Of a stretch of 64,000 nucleotides of DNA, positions 54,304 through 63,651 are shown piece by piece. The notes beneath the pieces were generated by a model, which saw nothing but the letters and a program-made list of their open reading frames with translations, was not told the origin of the DNA and did no database searches. The stretch spans positions 39,736,037 through 39,800,036 of the forward strand of contig CM043966.1 in the NCBI GenBank assembly GCA_014529385.2. Direction: 5' to 3'. The translations under genes and the position numbers were made by a program. The DNA is from Adiantum capillus-veneris. Lineage: Eukaryota; Streptophyta; Polypodiopsida; Polypodiales; Pteridaceae. Within the stretch, counting starts at the first letter, position 1. Each line of letters opens with the position of its first letter.

Positions 54304-55614
54304 ATGTTTAGCCGTTTCATGGAAACATTAGGTAGAGCTACTCGCTCGGAACCTGATGCAAATGAAGCACACGAAGGGGGTGGGGAAGTGGAATCTCCTT
54401 TCACATCGCACGTGGACCCCACACCCCCAAAGAGTGTCCATGTGGATATCCTGCCAACTTCTTACCAAGAAGGCCCTGTTGAGCTGCCTCCTTCAGAAGT
54501 TCCCTCTAGAGTACCGTTGGTGACAAGTAAAACCACGGGGAGCAACATTGCTTCTACCTCACAAGAAACCGTTAACACGTCGACTCTAGAAGGATTGTTC
54601 ATTAATGATCATTGGACATATGACCTCCACACTGAGGTGTTGACGGATCTACACTCTGGCCACGCCTACCATGTAGGATGGATAGAGATTGTACAATCCA
54701 CCTCTAGTGCCACGAGCATCGAAGATCAACAGAAAATGATATGTAATGTTATCCATGGCATTATTCAATCAGAAAGGCAAAACCGAGGGGTAAATATACT
54801 CTCAACTGGCCCCATGAGATTTTTGGATACGAGCAAGGCTCAACAGCCTACTCTATCACAAATGGAGACTCCTCTAATGAGCCCCATGGACCCATCTTAC
54901 GTCATTTCACCTGGGGTCTCTATGCAATCTGAGCCTCCGAGCGACAACTTTAGCTTCCCTAACTTGGCTCAACCCTCTATCAAGGAAAACACAGTGCTCA
55001 CTCCAGGGATAAGCCTGACAGAGAATGTACCGATGACATCTACGGTTAGCGCAGTGCCACTACCTAGTGTCGTAGTACCTAATATGGGGCCTCGACCATA
55101 TGTGCGTCTAGCCCCTTATGCACACATGGCCCCCACACCTCCAATTGTACCACTTGCTTATGCTCCTCGAGTGCCACTCCCTAGCTCTTATCCGAGTGGA
55201 CCTATGCCCGGTTATGTTCCATCTCCTGCATCATCTACACATATGCCAAGACCGGTACCCGTCCCTCTCCCACATATGATTCCAAGAGTACCTCCACCGG
55301 CCCTGCCTCCTCACATAGGTGACTTGGCAACGTTTGCTCAAACCATAGGTCGATCTATCGCGGAAAATATGCGTCATGCATCTGATAGAGAGCCTAGAAG
55401 TAAGGCAGTACAAATTGCCAAACTCACGCAAAAATTCAATGGGGACGAAGATGCTAGGAAACACATTGAAGTGTTTGAACAAGTATGTGATTCCTTAGGG
55501 GAACGCAACGAACTACATAAGTGCAATGCCTTAAGCTTGACATTAAGTGGGAAGGCTGGAGATTGGTATAGGACCCTAAGGGTGGACGAGAAAACAATCT
55601 ACCCTACCCTTTGA
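54304..55614 (+). CDS. Element C gag, linker and capsid start
   Basis: 436 codons. A Ser/Pro/Thr-rich first half, with a block FINDHWTYDLHTEVLTDLH at residues about 100-120 in the place where A and F have the aromatic module. A Pro-rich stretch (about 250-350) leads to the capsid start (KFNGDEDARKHIEVFEQV, GKAGDWYRTL). A TGA at 55612-55614 interrupts the capsid; the frame continues open for 2,584 codons. Confidence 0.85.
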   Translation: MFSRFMETLGRATRSEPDANEAHEGGGEVESPFTSHVDPTPPKSVHVDILPTSYQEGPVELPPSEVPSRVPLVTSKTTGSNIASTSQETVNTSTLEGLFINDHWTYDLHTEVLTDLHSGHAYHVGWIEIVQSTSSATSIEDQQKMICNVIHGIIQSERQNRGVNILSTGPMRFLDTSKAQQPTLSQMETPLMSPMDPSYVISPGVSMQSEPPSDNFSFPNLAQPSIKENTVLTPGISLTENVPMTSTVSAVPLPSVVVPNMGPRPYVRLAPYAHMAPTPPIVPLAYAPRVPLPSSYPSGPMPGYVPSPASSTHMPRPVPVPLPHMIPRVPPPALPPHIGDLATFAQTIGRSIAENMRHASDREPRSKAVQIAKLTQKFNGDEDARKHIEVFEQVCDSLGERNELHKCNALSLTLSGKAGDWYRTLRVDEKTIYPTL

Positions 55615-58600
55615 AGTTTGTTTCTAAAGGAGTACATACGAGAAGGTGTGCTTTGGGGTGTAGCATCTCAGCTACAGAAGGCCGAACGTAAGGAAGGAGA
55701 GTCAGTAAGGGACTTCATTAGTCGTCTAAAGCACTTAAACTCTCGCTGCCCTGTAAATGAGCGCTTCAACAATAACCAACTGCTTGATCGATTCATTCGA
55801 GGGTTGAGGAATGAAGGAATCTATAATGGACTAGTGATTAGAGGTATCACAACCTGGGAAGATGTCACTGCCAATGCAATCCAATTAGAGGACAACTTGA
55901 TGATAGCAGGCATGAGGGTGTCTACTGACACGAGATCCACTAGCTCACAAGCCATTGAGTATGAACCCATGACTGCAAAGCCCATTGCCAATGAGCCAAA
56001 GGTATTTGAGACATTCTTGACAGACCTCACCAAGGCAATCCAAGAGTCTCTTAAGGATAATCGACCCCCTCAAAATAGTCACATGTATCCAAGAAGGGAG
56101 CAACAATGGTGTTCCATTTGCTTAGGTCCACATAGCACTAGTGAGTGCCCTACGTTTAGAGTAAAATTTAATGGAACTTGCAACGCATGTGGTAGGTATG
56201 GTCACCAAGCTAAGGATTGTTTAATAATCAAACGTATGATGGCAAATAGACCACCTGTAGCCTGGACGAATGCGCCTCAAGCTCCTGTATTGATGCCTAC
56301 TCCACCTGTTGAGCAACTACCGCAACACATGGTCCCTAGATCTCAAAATGTTGTACAAGCTACACCGTTACCACCTCCTGTGCTAGGACCGCAGCCCCCG
56401 CATCCAAGAGTCGCCCCTATGAACCAAGTGGGTTGCGAGCCATCAAATGCTTATGCAGATGGCTGTGAGGAGGAAATAGACACTAGTATTGCCTATGGAC
56501 TTGATACATTGGAAGAATGTCCTATATACTACATGGAAGATTGTTGGGGACAAGTCAAGCCGGTTTATCAAGCTGCTGCTCTCGCATCCAGAGGTCAAAA
56601 TATCAACACCCAGGCTAGGAGGCCACCTCTTCAATGCTACGAGTGTGGTGGACCACATCGAGTAGCGGAGTGCCCTATTAGGCTGCAAAAGAATGCTGCA
56701 CAGATGCAAATGAATCAAGGGAGCACGTCTGCAATGCCAATACTCACATGTAATCGTTGTGGCATAGATCACTTGATTGCCCAATGCCCCTATAACCCAA
56801 ATGCGCCTAAAATCACACCCCTAAATTTGGTCGAAATTGCTAGTGTGACATCACCAATACCACCCGTCGCACCCGCTTATGCGATTACACGGTCCATGCT
56901 TCAAGGGCCAAGCCATATCCTCGAAGAGAGAGATACCGCATCAGTTATCCAAGCAAAGAAAAAGAAGACACGAAGGAAGAAGTCGCAGAATACGGAAAAT
57001 TCAAAGCCAAGTTCCAAAACAAACATAGGAACAGGAGATGACCCCGTGTGTATGAATGACCTCGAGGATGATTCAGATTCAGTCGAGACAATGGAGACTA
57101 GAACCAATACCACAAAGGGAAAGACCGACAAGGAAAACCGTAACATGGGACCAAATGAAAACCGAATAAGAGAAAACCATAAAGAGCCTCTGAAAACACC
57201 ACAAGTGTTTCCAAATCCAATCCAAGACCCCCAAGAAAAACCGCAGGGGCAAAAAGGGAAGAATCGTAAAAAGAAGATTGGGACGTACCCAAACCCAGTA
57301 GACGAGATTGAGCAGGTGAAACATCTAAGAGGTTTAGTGGAGGAGACTCAAAGGAAACTAGAACCAGAACCCATGCATATCAAAATTCATGACACAGTGT
57401 TTCCCACGCAAGTTCATCCACCCCACATGAACCATAGACCGTTAGCCATATCTAGTATCATCCAAGAAGGGAGTGAGGACAGGACATCAGAAAGTGAGCA
57501 TACACCCTTCTTGTTGGAAAGGATGTTTAACGAAGGAATACCTGATCCCATTGAGGAATATGAGATTCCATCCTCACCAGTTCCTAGTCAAGGACCTACA
57601 CCCTGCAAAACGCCAATGAATGTTGCCAAACTAGTGGACTTCATGTCTTCTGAGGTCCGAACCACGATCATAGCAAAGCTGTATGGAGATCCTGAGTTAT
57701 TCCTTGCACTTCGAGCATTCCTTAACGGAAAGCTACGAACGGGATTACCGCAGTTTGCGCAACCAAATAGGCCTGACTCGATTATGATTGATGAGGAAAA
57801 TCATGTGCAATCACTTGACTTAGATGGACACGAGTCTGTGATCGAGGTACCCATTAACGAATTAGGCCAGTATTTTGAAGGCGACGAGTCTAATGCGACC
57901 CTACCCATCACTGCCAAGGGATTAACTATAAAGGGAATTCTTGATGGTGGTGCGGGAGTTAGCATCGTTACAAAAGATTGCTGGGAATCCATGGGAAAAC
58001 CCCGCCTCAGTGTTACTAACATTGTGGTAAAGATGGCAAATGGTACCATAGCCAAACCTATGGGGATGCTCAAGGATCTTAAGATCAAAGTTCTAGGACA
58101 CAAGGTACGACATACGTTCATTGTAATGGATTTCTCTAAACACCTTATGTCATATGAAATGATTTTAGGACGACCATTCATGAGGGAAGCACAAATGGTT
58201 CACGATTGGTCTAAAAATCATGTCTATTTGCAATTCCAAGACTCTGTCCTTAGAGTGGATTTGGTGACAGGTAAGGTACACCCCTTAGGGAGTAAAACCA
58301 TTATTGATCATCGCTCTGACACCACAGTTCACTCGGCCCCACTACAATATTGTTACACTTGTAAGAAGGATACAGACATTGGCCAAGATTCTCCTTATAT
58401 GGATATCCTACCTGGGATGACTGAGTCGGACAATGTGGATTGGGTACACCTAGCTGCAACCATAGATACCTGGGGAAATAGAGGAACCACTTGGGTCACA
58501 CCAGAGGGGGAAGAGGTACCACAAATTGCACCTCTGAACATGATAAGTGCCATACATGCATCTTCTAAGGGCAAGGCAATTGTGGACCAATCTGACAGTG

Positions 58601-61600
58601 ACACTGATAGCTCAATAGAATACTTTGACCAACACGACTTGGACACTGACTCCCAGAGTGAAACGGATTCTGAATCTCATGAATTAGAGAGTGGAGCAAG
58701 TTCACAGTCAAAACATTCGGAAGGATTGAGCACATCAACCAATGATAGCTCCTCCGAGAGTGAAGAGGACACCAACGAGGACTCCTTTAGTGAGCCAGAT
58801 CTAAATGCAAATCAAAAGCAGGTCTCAAATAAGAAAAAGAAAAACCTTAAGAGGTGTCGATATCGAGCCAATGTACGTGCTAGGATAAACAAGAAGAGAT
58901 CCTCAGCAGAATGGCTAAGTTATATAGGAGCATGTGATGCTCATCGAAAATTGGTAGACAATTGGGGTGAATATCTCCAAAATGTTATGTGGTGTAGACC
59001 ACGACCCCATGACATAGCCCAATTAGAGATCATAGACAAGCCAAAGTTGAGCCGCACTGCAAGGAGGCGTCAAAACCAAGAGTTAGCTCGACAACACAAG
59101 AAAGCAGAAATGGAAGCACAAACCAACGCACAACCAGAATCCACAGACTTGCATCCTGCACCAGAACATTTCAAATCTTACACCACAGGGGAAGCAAAGG
59201 TTGTGTACACAAAAGCCCAAAGAATACCTATCGATGGGAATAATGGAATCTATGATGGTCCGGCAATAGTTAAAGAAATAGAATTAGCTGACCCCGGTGA
59301 AGAATCAAAACCTGTTTTTATTGCCCAAGACCTCACAGAAGTTGAAGAGGCGGTCCTCAAAGAGCTTCTTAAGGAATTCAAGGATGTATTCGCTTGGACA
59401 TACCATGATATGAAAGGTGTTCCGCCTTCTGTGGTCCAACATACAATCCCTATGATTAGCACTGCGAAGCCCGTACAACAAAGACCCTACCCGATGAATC
59501 CTAAGTACGCAAAGATCATTCAAGAAGAACTAGAAAAGCTTATCAAATGTGGGTTCATATATCCTATTGAACACTCTGAATGGGTGTCGCCAATAGTTAT
59601 CGTGCCAAAAAAGAATGGGAAACTCAAGGTGTGCGTGGACCTCAAAAAAGTTAATGCAGCTACTAGAAGAGACCATTACCCCCTACCATATTCCGAACAT
59701 GTACTCGAAAGAGTTGCAGGCAAGGAAGCTTATAGCTTTCTAGATGGGTACTCAGGCTACAACCAAATCACGATAGCTCTAGAGGACCAAGCTAAAACTG
59801 CCTTCATCACAGAATTTGGCGTGTTTGCATTTCGTGTGATGGCTTTTGGCTTAACAAATGCCCCTGCTACATTCCAACGATTAATAAACACTGCTTTTAA
59901 AGAATATTTGAGAGAGTTTTGTGAAGCTTTCTTAGATGACCTTTGTGTTTACTCTTCTTGGAAAGAACATCTATCATGTTTGCGGAAGGTGTTTGAAAAA
60001 TGTAGGTTATATCGTATCTCATTGAACCGGTTCAAATGCCAATTTTGGGTCAAGCATGGAGTTATTTTAGGGCATATAGTATCCAAGAATGGTATCTCAA
60101 CCGATGAGAGCAAAATTAAAGTGATTCTAGAGTTACCATCACCAACCAATTACAAGGGAGTTCAAAGGTTCATGGGACACGTGGGTTATTATCGACGGTT
60201 TATTTTATTTTTCGCTGAGATAGCACGTCCTTTGTACAAGCTTCTCATTGAATTTAAATGGACTGAAGAGTGTGACCAGGCCTATGAACAATTGAAGAAA
60301 ACACTAGCAAGTGCTCCGATTTTAAGGACACCTAACTGGGATGTCATTTTCCATGTGCATATTGATGCATCAAACTTTGCTATTGGGTGTGTTCTCACTC
60401 AACCAGGAGAACATAAATTGGACTATCCCATTAGCTTTGCAAGCCGTCAATTGAACGATGCTGAAAGGAACTACACCATTACAGAGCGAGAAGGCTTGGC
60501 AATGGTTTATGCAGTAAAGAAATTTCGCTACTACCTTCTGGCAAACAAGTTTGTATTTTATGTGGATCATCAAGCGTTGCTGTATCTGGTAAACAAGCCA
60601 TGCTCCACAGGAAGAATCACACGATGGTTGTTAATTCTTCTTGAGTTTGATTTCACGATTGTAGTGAGACCCGGTAAAAGGCACGTCATGGCTGATCATT
60701 TGTCTCGCATACCCAATGGTGAAGCCCCTACAGGAGTTGATGATGAATTACCCGATACTTCCCTATTCATAGTTGAGACTATGCCTGAATGGAGTGAGAA
60801 CATTGTTAACTTTTTAGTTAATGGTTTTCCACCCAAGGAACTTCGTAAGGATATCGCTCGAAGGCTAGTAAAAGAATGTGAACCCTATTGTTTGATTGCC
60901 GGAACCCTGTATAGATTAGGCAAGGACGATATTCTTAGGCGCTGTGCCCGCGAGGATGAATATTTGTATATCTTGCAAGAAGCACATATGGGCATAGCAG
61001 GAGGACATTTTTCAGGGGACCTGACTGCTAGAAAGGTGCTGCAATCAGGCTATTGGTGGCCAACTTTATTTAAGGATGCATCACTTTTTACAAAAGGGTG
61101 TGATGAGTGCCAACGTTACAAGACCACACAGCGCAAGGACAGAATGCCCTTACATCCTATTAAAGTAACCCAACCATTTGAAAAATGGGGCTTAGACTTT
61201 GTAGGTCCAATTAGTCCCGCAGCTCGCAACACTCAATCTCGATATATTCTAGTTTCTACGGACTATGTAACAAAGTGGGCTGAAGCTAAGGCTTCACAAA
61301 AAGTTGACGCGAGGACAACAGCTAAGTTTCTTTTTGAGAACATTATCACAAGATTTGGTTGCCCTTTTGAAATTGTTAGTGATAATGGTACCCATTTTAT
61401 AAATGAGGTAATAAGAGAGCTTACCACGACCTTTATGATATCCCACCATAAGTCTACACCTTATTACCCGCAAGCTAATGGACAAGCCGAGAGCACCAAC
61501 AAGACTCTAATCTCTATTTTAACCAAGACGGTAGAAGCTCATCGCACTGATTGGGATTTGAAGTTGGCATCTGCTCTATGGGTTTATCGTACTGCTTATA

Positions 61601-63369
61601 AAGTGGCTATTAATTGTACGCCATTCAAAATGGTATACGGCCAAGAAGCGGTTATGCCTTGGGAGTTTGTCATTCCTAGTCTTAGGGTAGCTTCGCAAGA
61701 AGGATGGAATGGTAACCCCTTAACCGACCGTTTGTTTATCTTAGAAAAACTAGACGAAGAGAGACAGTTGGCTGTGCAAAATGCTCTTGTGGAAAAGGAT
61801 AGGAGAAAGAAGTGGTTTGATCGCCATGTGAAGGACAAGGATATCAAAGTTGGTGATAAAGTCCTTATGTATGGAGTACATAAAGAGAAGAAAAAGTTGA
61901 AATATGCTGGTAAAGGACCATATAGAGTATGTGAAATTACCCCACAAGGTACCCTTCGTGTGGAAACTCTTGATGGAGTTGAAACCATTGGATTCCTCAA
62001 TGGGAGTAAATTCAAAAGATATTATGATCCTTTAAGCCAAGAAGAACTACGGGCCATTCATCAAAAGAAGTCCGCCAAAGCACAAACCGAGTTAAACAAG
62101 ATACAAGCTCAAGCTGAGGCTAAGGAGCGACAACAACGTATAAGACAAAAACGAGAGGCTAACCTTGGGGTCACAAATGCATTCCACGTGGAAATCGAAG
62201 AGGATGGGTTGGACTCTGACACACCTCTACGATACCCCATTGAGTTAAATAGTGCCTATGGAAAAGTGCTATATAACGCCTTATTGGACACGGGTGCTAA
62301 ATACAATCTGCTATCCTATGGGGTGTGGTGTCAGTTAGGGAAGCCACCTCTATCTGAGAGTATTATCCAAGTCAAGGGTGTCAACAAGAAAAAAACTGCG
62401 GTTTTTGGAATCTGGCACACTTCTGTCAGTTATGACAATGGGGTGGTAGCTCAAGACTTTTTGGTCATGCCTACTGGAACTATGGAGGGTAATATAAACC
62501 TAGGCCGCACGTGGATGATAGCCACCAAAAGCACTATTGATTGGGGGACTGGGGGTGTTACAACGCAAAAACCAACTCTTAGCCCTACCACTCAAGACAT
62601 AGTCCCTGAGATATTGCCCAAGGAAATAAAACCCAAGACATTGCATGTCCAGGAGGTTGAACCATACGTCCCCATAGCCCAACTCTCTAGAGCTTCAACT
62701 AATGTAGTTGAAAGAAAGCTTGAGACACACAAGAACCATCCTAATATAACAGAGAAAACATACAAGTGGGTCCCTAAAACCTCTGTAGTGAGCATGGTTG
62801 ATGCAAAAAAACGGAAACCTAGTAAGAACCGTACCACTCACTCCAAGAAATGTAAAGAAACGCTGCGTTGGATTCCTAAACGACTATTGGAAGCCCAAGG
62901 ATACTATGAAGGAAATGATCAAATCTGGGTGCCCAAACGTAAAGTGTACTCTTACCTGTCACCTGGCCCATGTAAACCCAATCCTGTGGCTCCAAAACAA
63001 ATTGAAAATTGCGGAAAGGAAAAAATCATGGAACGTTACACACCTGTTCTAGAGCTAGTTTGGGTACCAAAGAAAGAACGATTTGTCCCACCTAGCTCTT
63101 CATGTAGTTCCTATACGCAAATAGAAGCTTCGACACAACCTCCACCTACCACTGTACATATCCATCCAAGCACGAAAGAGTTTGCACCTTCCGGGGTAAG
63201 TTCACCACCTACAACAACGTTGCAAATAAAATCCTGGGAGAGTACCTTACCACCCTTGCAGCTTGACGAGGCACCTAGGGTAATAGAAAACTACTGGCAA
63301 AAATCCTCACCTATTACCAACTGGAACAATTGGTTTCAAAGGGTGGCAAGCTCATTTCAAACGGTATGA
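55615..63369 (+). CDS. Element C gag-pol polyprotein with two protease domains
   Basis: 2,583 codons counted from 55618 (a TTG, not a real start; the frame joins gag upstream). Capsid end about 1-100. Four zinc knuckles start at Cys165, 188, 340 and 378, three of them CX2CX3HX4C. First retropepsin at about 760-870 with LDGGAG (Asp776). Acidic linker, pre-RT block, RT with FLDD (Asp1440-1441), RNase H (Asp1583), HHCC domain, integrase Asp1860, Asp1922, Glu1958 (D-X61-D-X35-E), a GPF/Y-like module, a helical Gln/Lys region, then a second retropepsin-like domain with LLDTGAK (Asp2224). The tail has W-[VI]-P-K at 2384, 2418, 2437 and 2482. It would encapsidate, copy and integrate the element. Confidence 0.95.
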   Translation, partial: SLFLKEYIREGVLWGVASQLQKAERKEGESVRDFISRLKHLNSRCPVNERFNNNQLLDRFIRGLRNEGIYNGLVIRGITTWEDVTANAIQLEDNLMIAGMRVSTDTRSTSSQAIEYEPMTAKPIANEPKVFETFLTDLTKAIQESLKDNRPPQNSHMYPRREQQWCSICLGPHSTSECPTFRVKFNGTCNACGRYGHQAKDCLIIKRMMANRPPVAWTNAPQAPVLMPTPPVEQLPQHMVPRSQNVVQATPLPPPVLGPQPPHPRVAPMNQVGCEPSNAYADGCEEEIDTSIAYGLDTLEECPIYYMEDCWGQVKPVYQAAALASRGQNINTQARRPPLQCYECGGPHRVAECPIRLQKNAAQMQMNQGSTSAMPILTCNRCGIDHLIAQCPYNPNAPKITPLNLVEIASVTSPIPPVAPAYAITRSMLQGPSHILEERDTASVIQAKKKKTRRKKSQNTENSKPSSKTNIGTGDDPVCMNDLEDDSDSVETMETRTNTTKGKTDKENRNMGPNENRIRENHKEPLKTPQVFPNPIQDPQEKPQGQKGKNRKKKIGTYPNPVDEIEQVKHLRGLVEETQRKLEPEPMHIKIHDTVFPTQVHPPHMNHRPLAISSIIQEGSEDRTSESEHTPFLLERMFNEGIPDPIEEYEIPSSPVPSQGPTPCKTPMNVAKLVDFMSSEVRTTIIAKLYGDPELFLALRAFLNGKLRTGLPQFAQPNRPDSIMIDEENHVQSLDLDGHESVIEVPINELGQYFEGDESNATLPITAKGLTIKGILDGGAGVSIVTKDCWESMGKPRLSVTNIVVKMANGTIAKPMGMLKDLKIKVLGHKVRHTFIVMDFSKHLMSYEMILGRPFMREAQMVHDWSKNHVYLQFQDSVLRVDLVTGKVHPLGSKTIIDHRSDTTVHSAPLQYCYTCKKDTDIGQDSPYMDILPGMTESDNVDWVHLAATIDTWGNRGTTWVTPEGEEVPQIAPLNMISAIHASSKGKAIVDQSDSDTDSSIEYFDQHDLDTDSQSETDSESHELESGASSQSKHSEGLSTSTNDSSSESEEDTNEDSFSEPDLNANQKQVSNKKKKNLKRCRYRANVRARINKKRSSAEWLSYIGACDAHRKLVDNWGEYLQNVMWCRPRPHDIAQLEIIDKPKLSRTARRRQNQELARQHKKAEMEAQTNAQPESTDLHPAPEHFKSYTTGEAKVVYTKAQRIPIDGNNGIYDGPAIVKEIELADPGEESKPVFIAQDLTEVEEAVLKELLKEFKDVFAWTYHDMKGVPPSVVQHTIPMISTAKPVQQRPYPMNPKYAKIIQEELEKLIKCGFIYPIEHSEWVSPIVIVPKKNGKLKVCVDLKKVNAATRRDHYPLPYSEHVLERVAGKEAYSFLDGYSGYNQITIALEDQAKTAFITEFGVFAFRVMAFGLTNAPATFQRLINTAFKEYLREFCEAFLDDLCVYSSWKEHLSCLRKVFEKCRLYRISLNRFKCQFWVKHGVILGHIVSKNGISTDESKIKVILELPSPTNYKGVQRFMGHVGYYRRFILFFAEIARPLYKLLIEFKWTEECDQAYEQLKKTLASAPILRTPNWDVIFHVHIDASNFAIGCVLTQPGEHKLDYPISFASRQLNDAERNYTITEREGLAMVYAVKKFRYYLLANKFVFYVDHQALLYLVNKPCSTGRITRWLLILLEFDFTIVVRPGKRHVMADHLSRIPNGEAPTGVDDELPDTSLFIVETMPEWSENIVNFLVNGFPPKELRKDIARRLVKECEPYCLIAGTLYRLGKDDILRRCAREDEYLYILQEAHMGIAGGHFSGDLTARKVLQSGYWWPTLFKDASLFTKGCDECQRYKTTQRKDRMPLHPIKVTQPFEKWGLDFVGPISPAARNTQSRYILVSTDYVTKWAEAKASQKVDARTTAKFLFENIITRFGCPFEIVSDNGTHFINEVIRELTTTFMISHHKSTPYYPQANGQAESTNKTLISILTKTVEAHRTDWDLKLASALWVYRTAYKVAINCTPFKMVYGQEAVMPWEFVIPSLRVASQEGWNGNPLTDRLFILEKLDEERQLAVQNALVEKDRRKKWFDRHVKDKDIKVGDKVLMYGVHKEKKKLKYAGKGPYRVCEITPQGTLRVETLDGVETIGFLNGSKFKRYYDPLSQEELRAIHQKKSAKAQTELNKIQAQAEAKERQQRIRQKREANLGVTNAFHVEIEEDGLDSDTPLRYPIELNSAYGKVLYNALLDTGAKYNLLSYGVWCQLGKPPLSESIIQVKGVNKKKTAVFGIWHTSVSYDNGVVAQDFLVMPTGTMEGNINLGRTWMIATKSTIDWGTGGVTTQKPTLSPTTQDIVPEILPKEIKPKTLHVQEVEPYVPIAQLSRASTNVVERKLETHKNHPNITEKTYKWVPKTSVVSMVDAKKRKPSKNRTTHSKKCKETLRWIPKRLLEAQGYYEGNDQIWVPKRKVYSYLSPGPCKPNPVAPKQIENCGKEKIMERYTPVLELVWVPKKERFVPPSSSCSSYTQIEASTQPPPTTVHIHPSTKEFAPSGVSSPPTTTLQIKSWESTLPPLQLDEAPRVIENYWQKSSPITNWNNWFQRVASSFQTV

Positions 63370-63376
63370 TCTACCC

Positions 63377-63390
63377 AAGGAAGGGGGGAG
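63377..63390 (+). promoter_or_regulatory. PPT-like purine tract after C pol
   Basis: AAGGAAGGGGGGAG, 14 purines, starting seven bases after the pol stop and directly followed by TGTTTGCTGACA. It looks like a PPT before an LTR, but no matching LTR is upstream of the PBS and an ORF follows, so it may be an internal tract. Confidence 0.6.
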
Positions 63391-63651
63391 TGTTTGCTGA
63401 CAGTCATCATTCATTTGTTTCCCTCTCAACCTTTTTCCCTGACCTCTCAATCTCCGATCTTAGGGAATGTATATATATAGCCTTATACTCGCAAAAAAAC
63501 AAAAATAGTAAAGAGCAAGAGCGCCTAGCAATGAGAGAGCACCCTATCAGATCTTACATATAAGTCCAAATTCACCGTGTCAAGTCCAGCAACACACAAA
63601 AACAACTCTTATGTTTTAAAGGCCTAACCAAATCTATCTGTCTTGTCAGAA
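63391..63651 (+). other. Element C spacer between pol and the downstream ORF
   Basis: 261 bases without coding content, with a TATA-like TATATATAG at 63472-63480, about 170 bases before the next ATG. It could be a promoter for the downstream ORF; this is inferred from position only. Confidence 0.5.
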
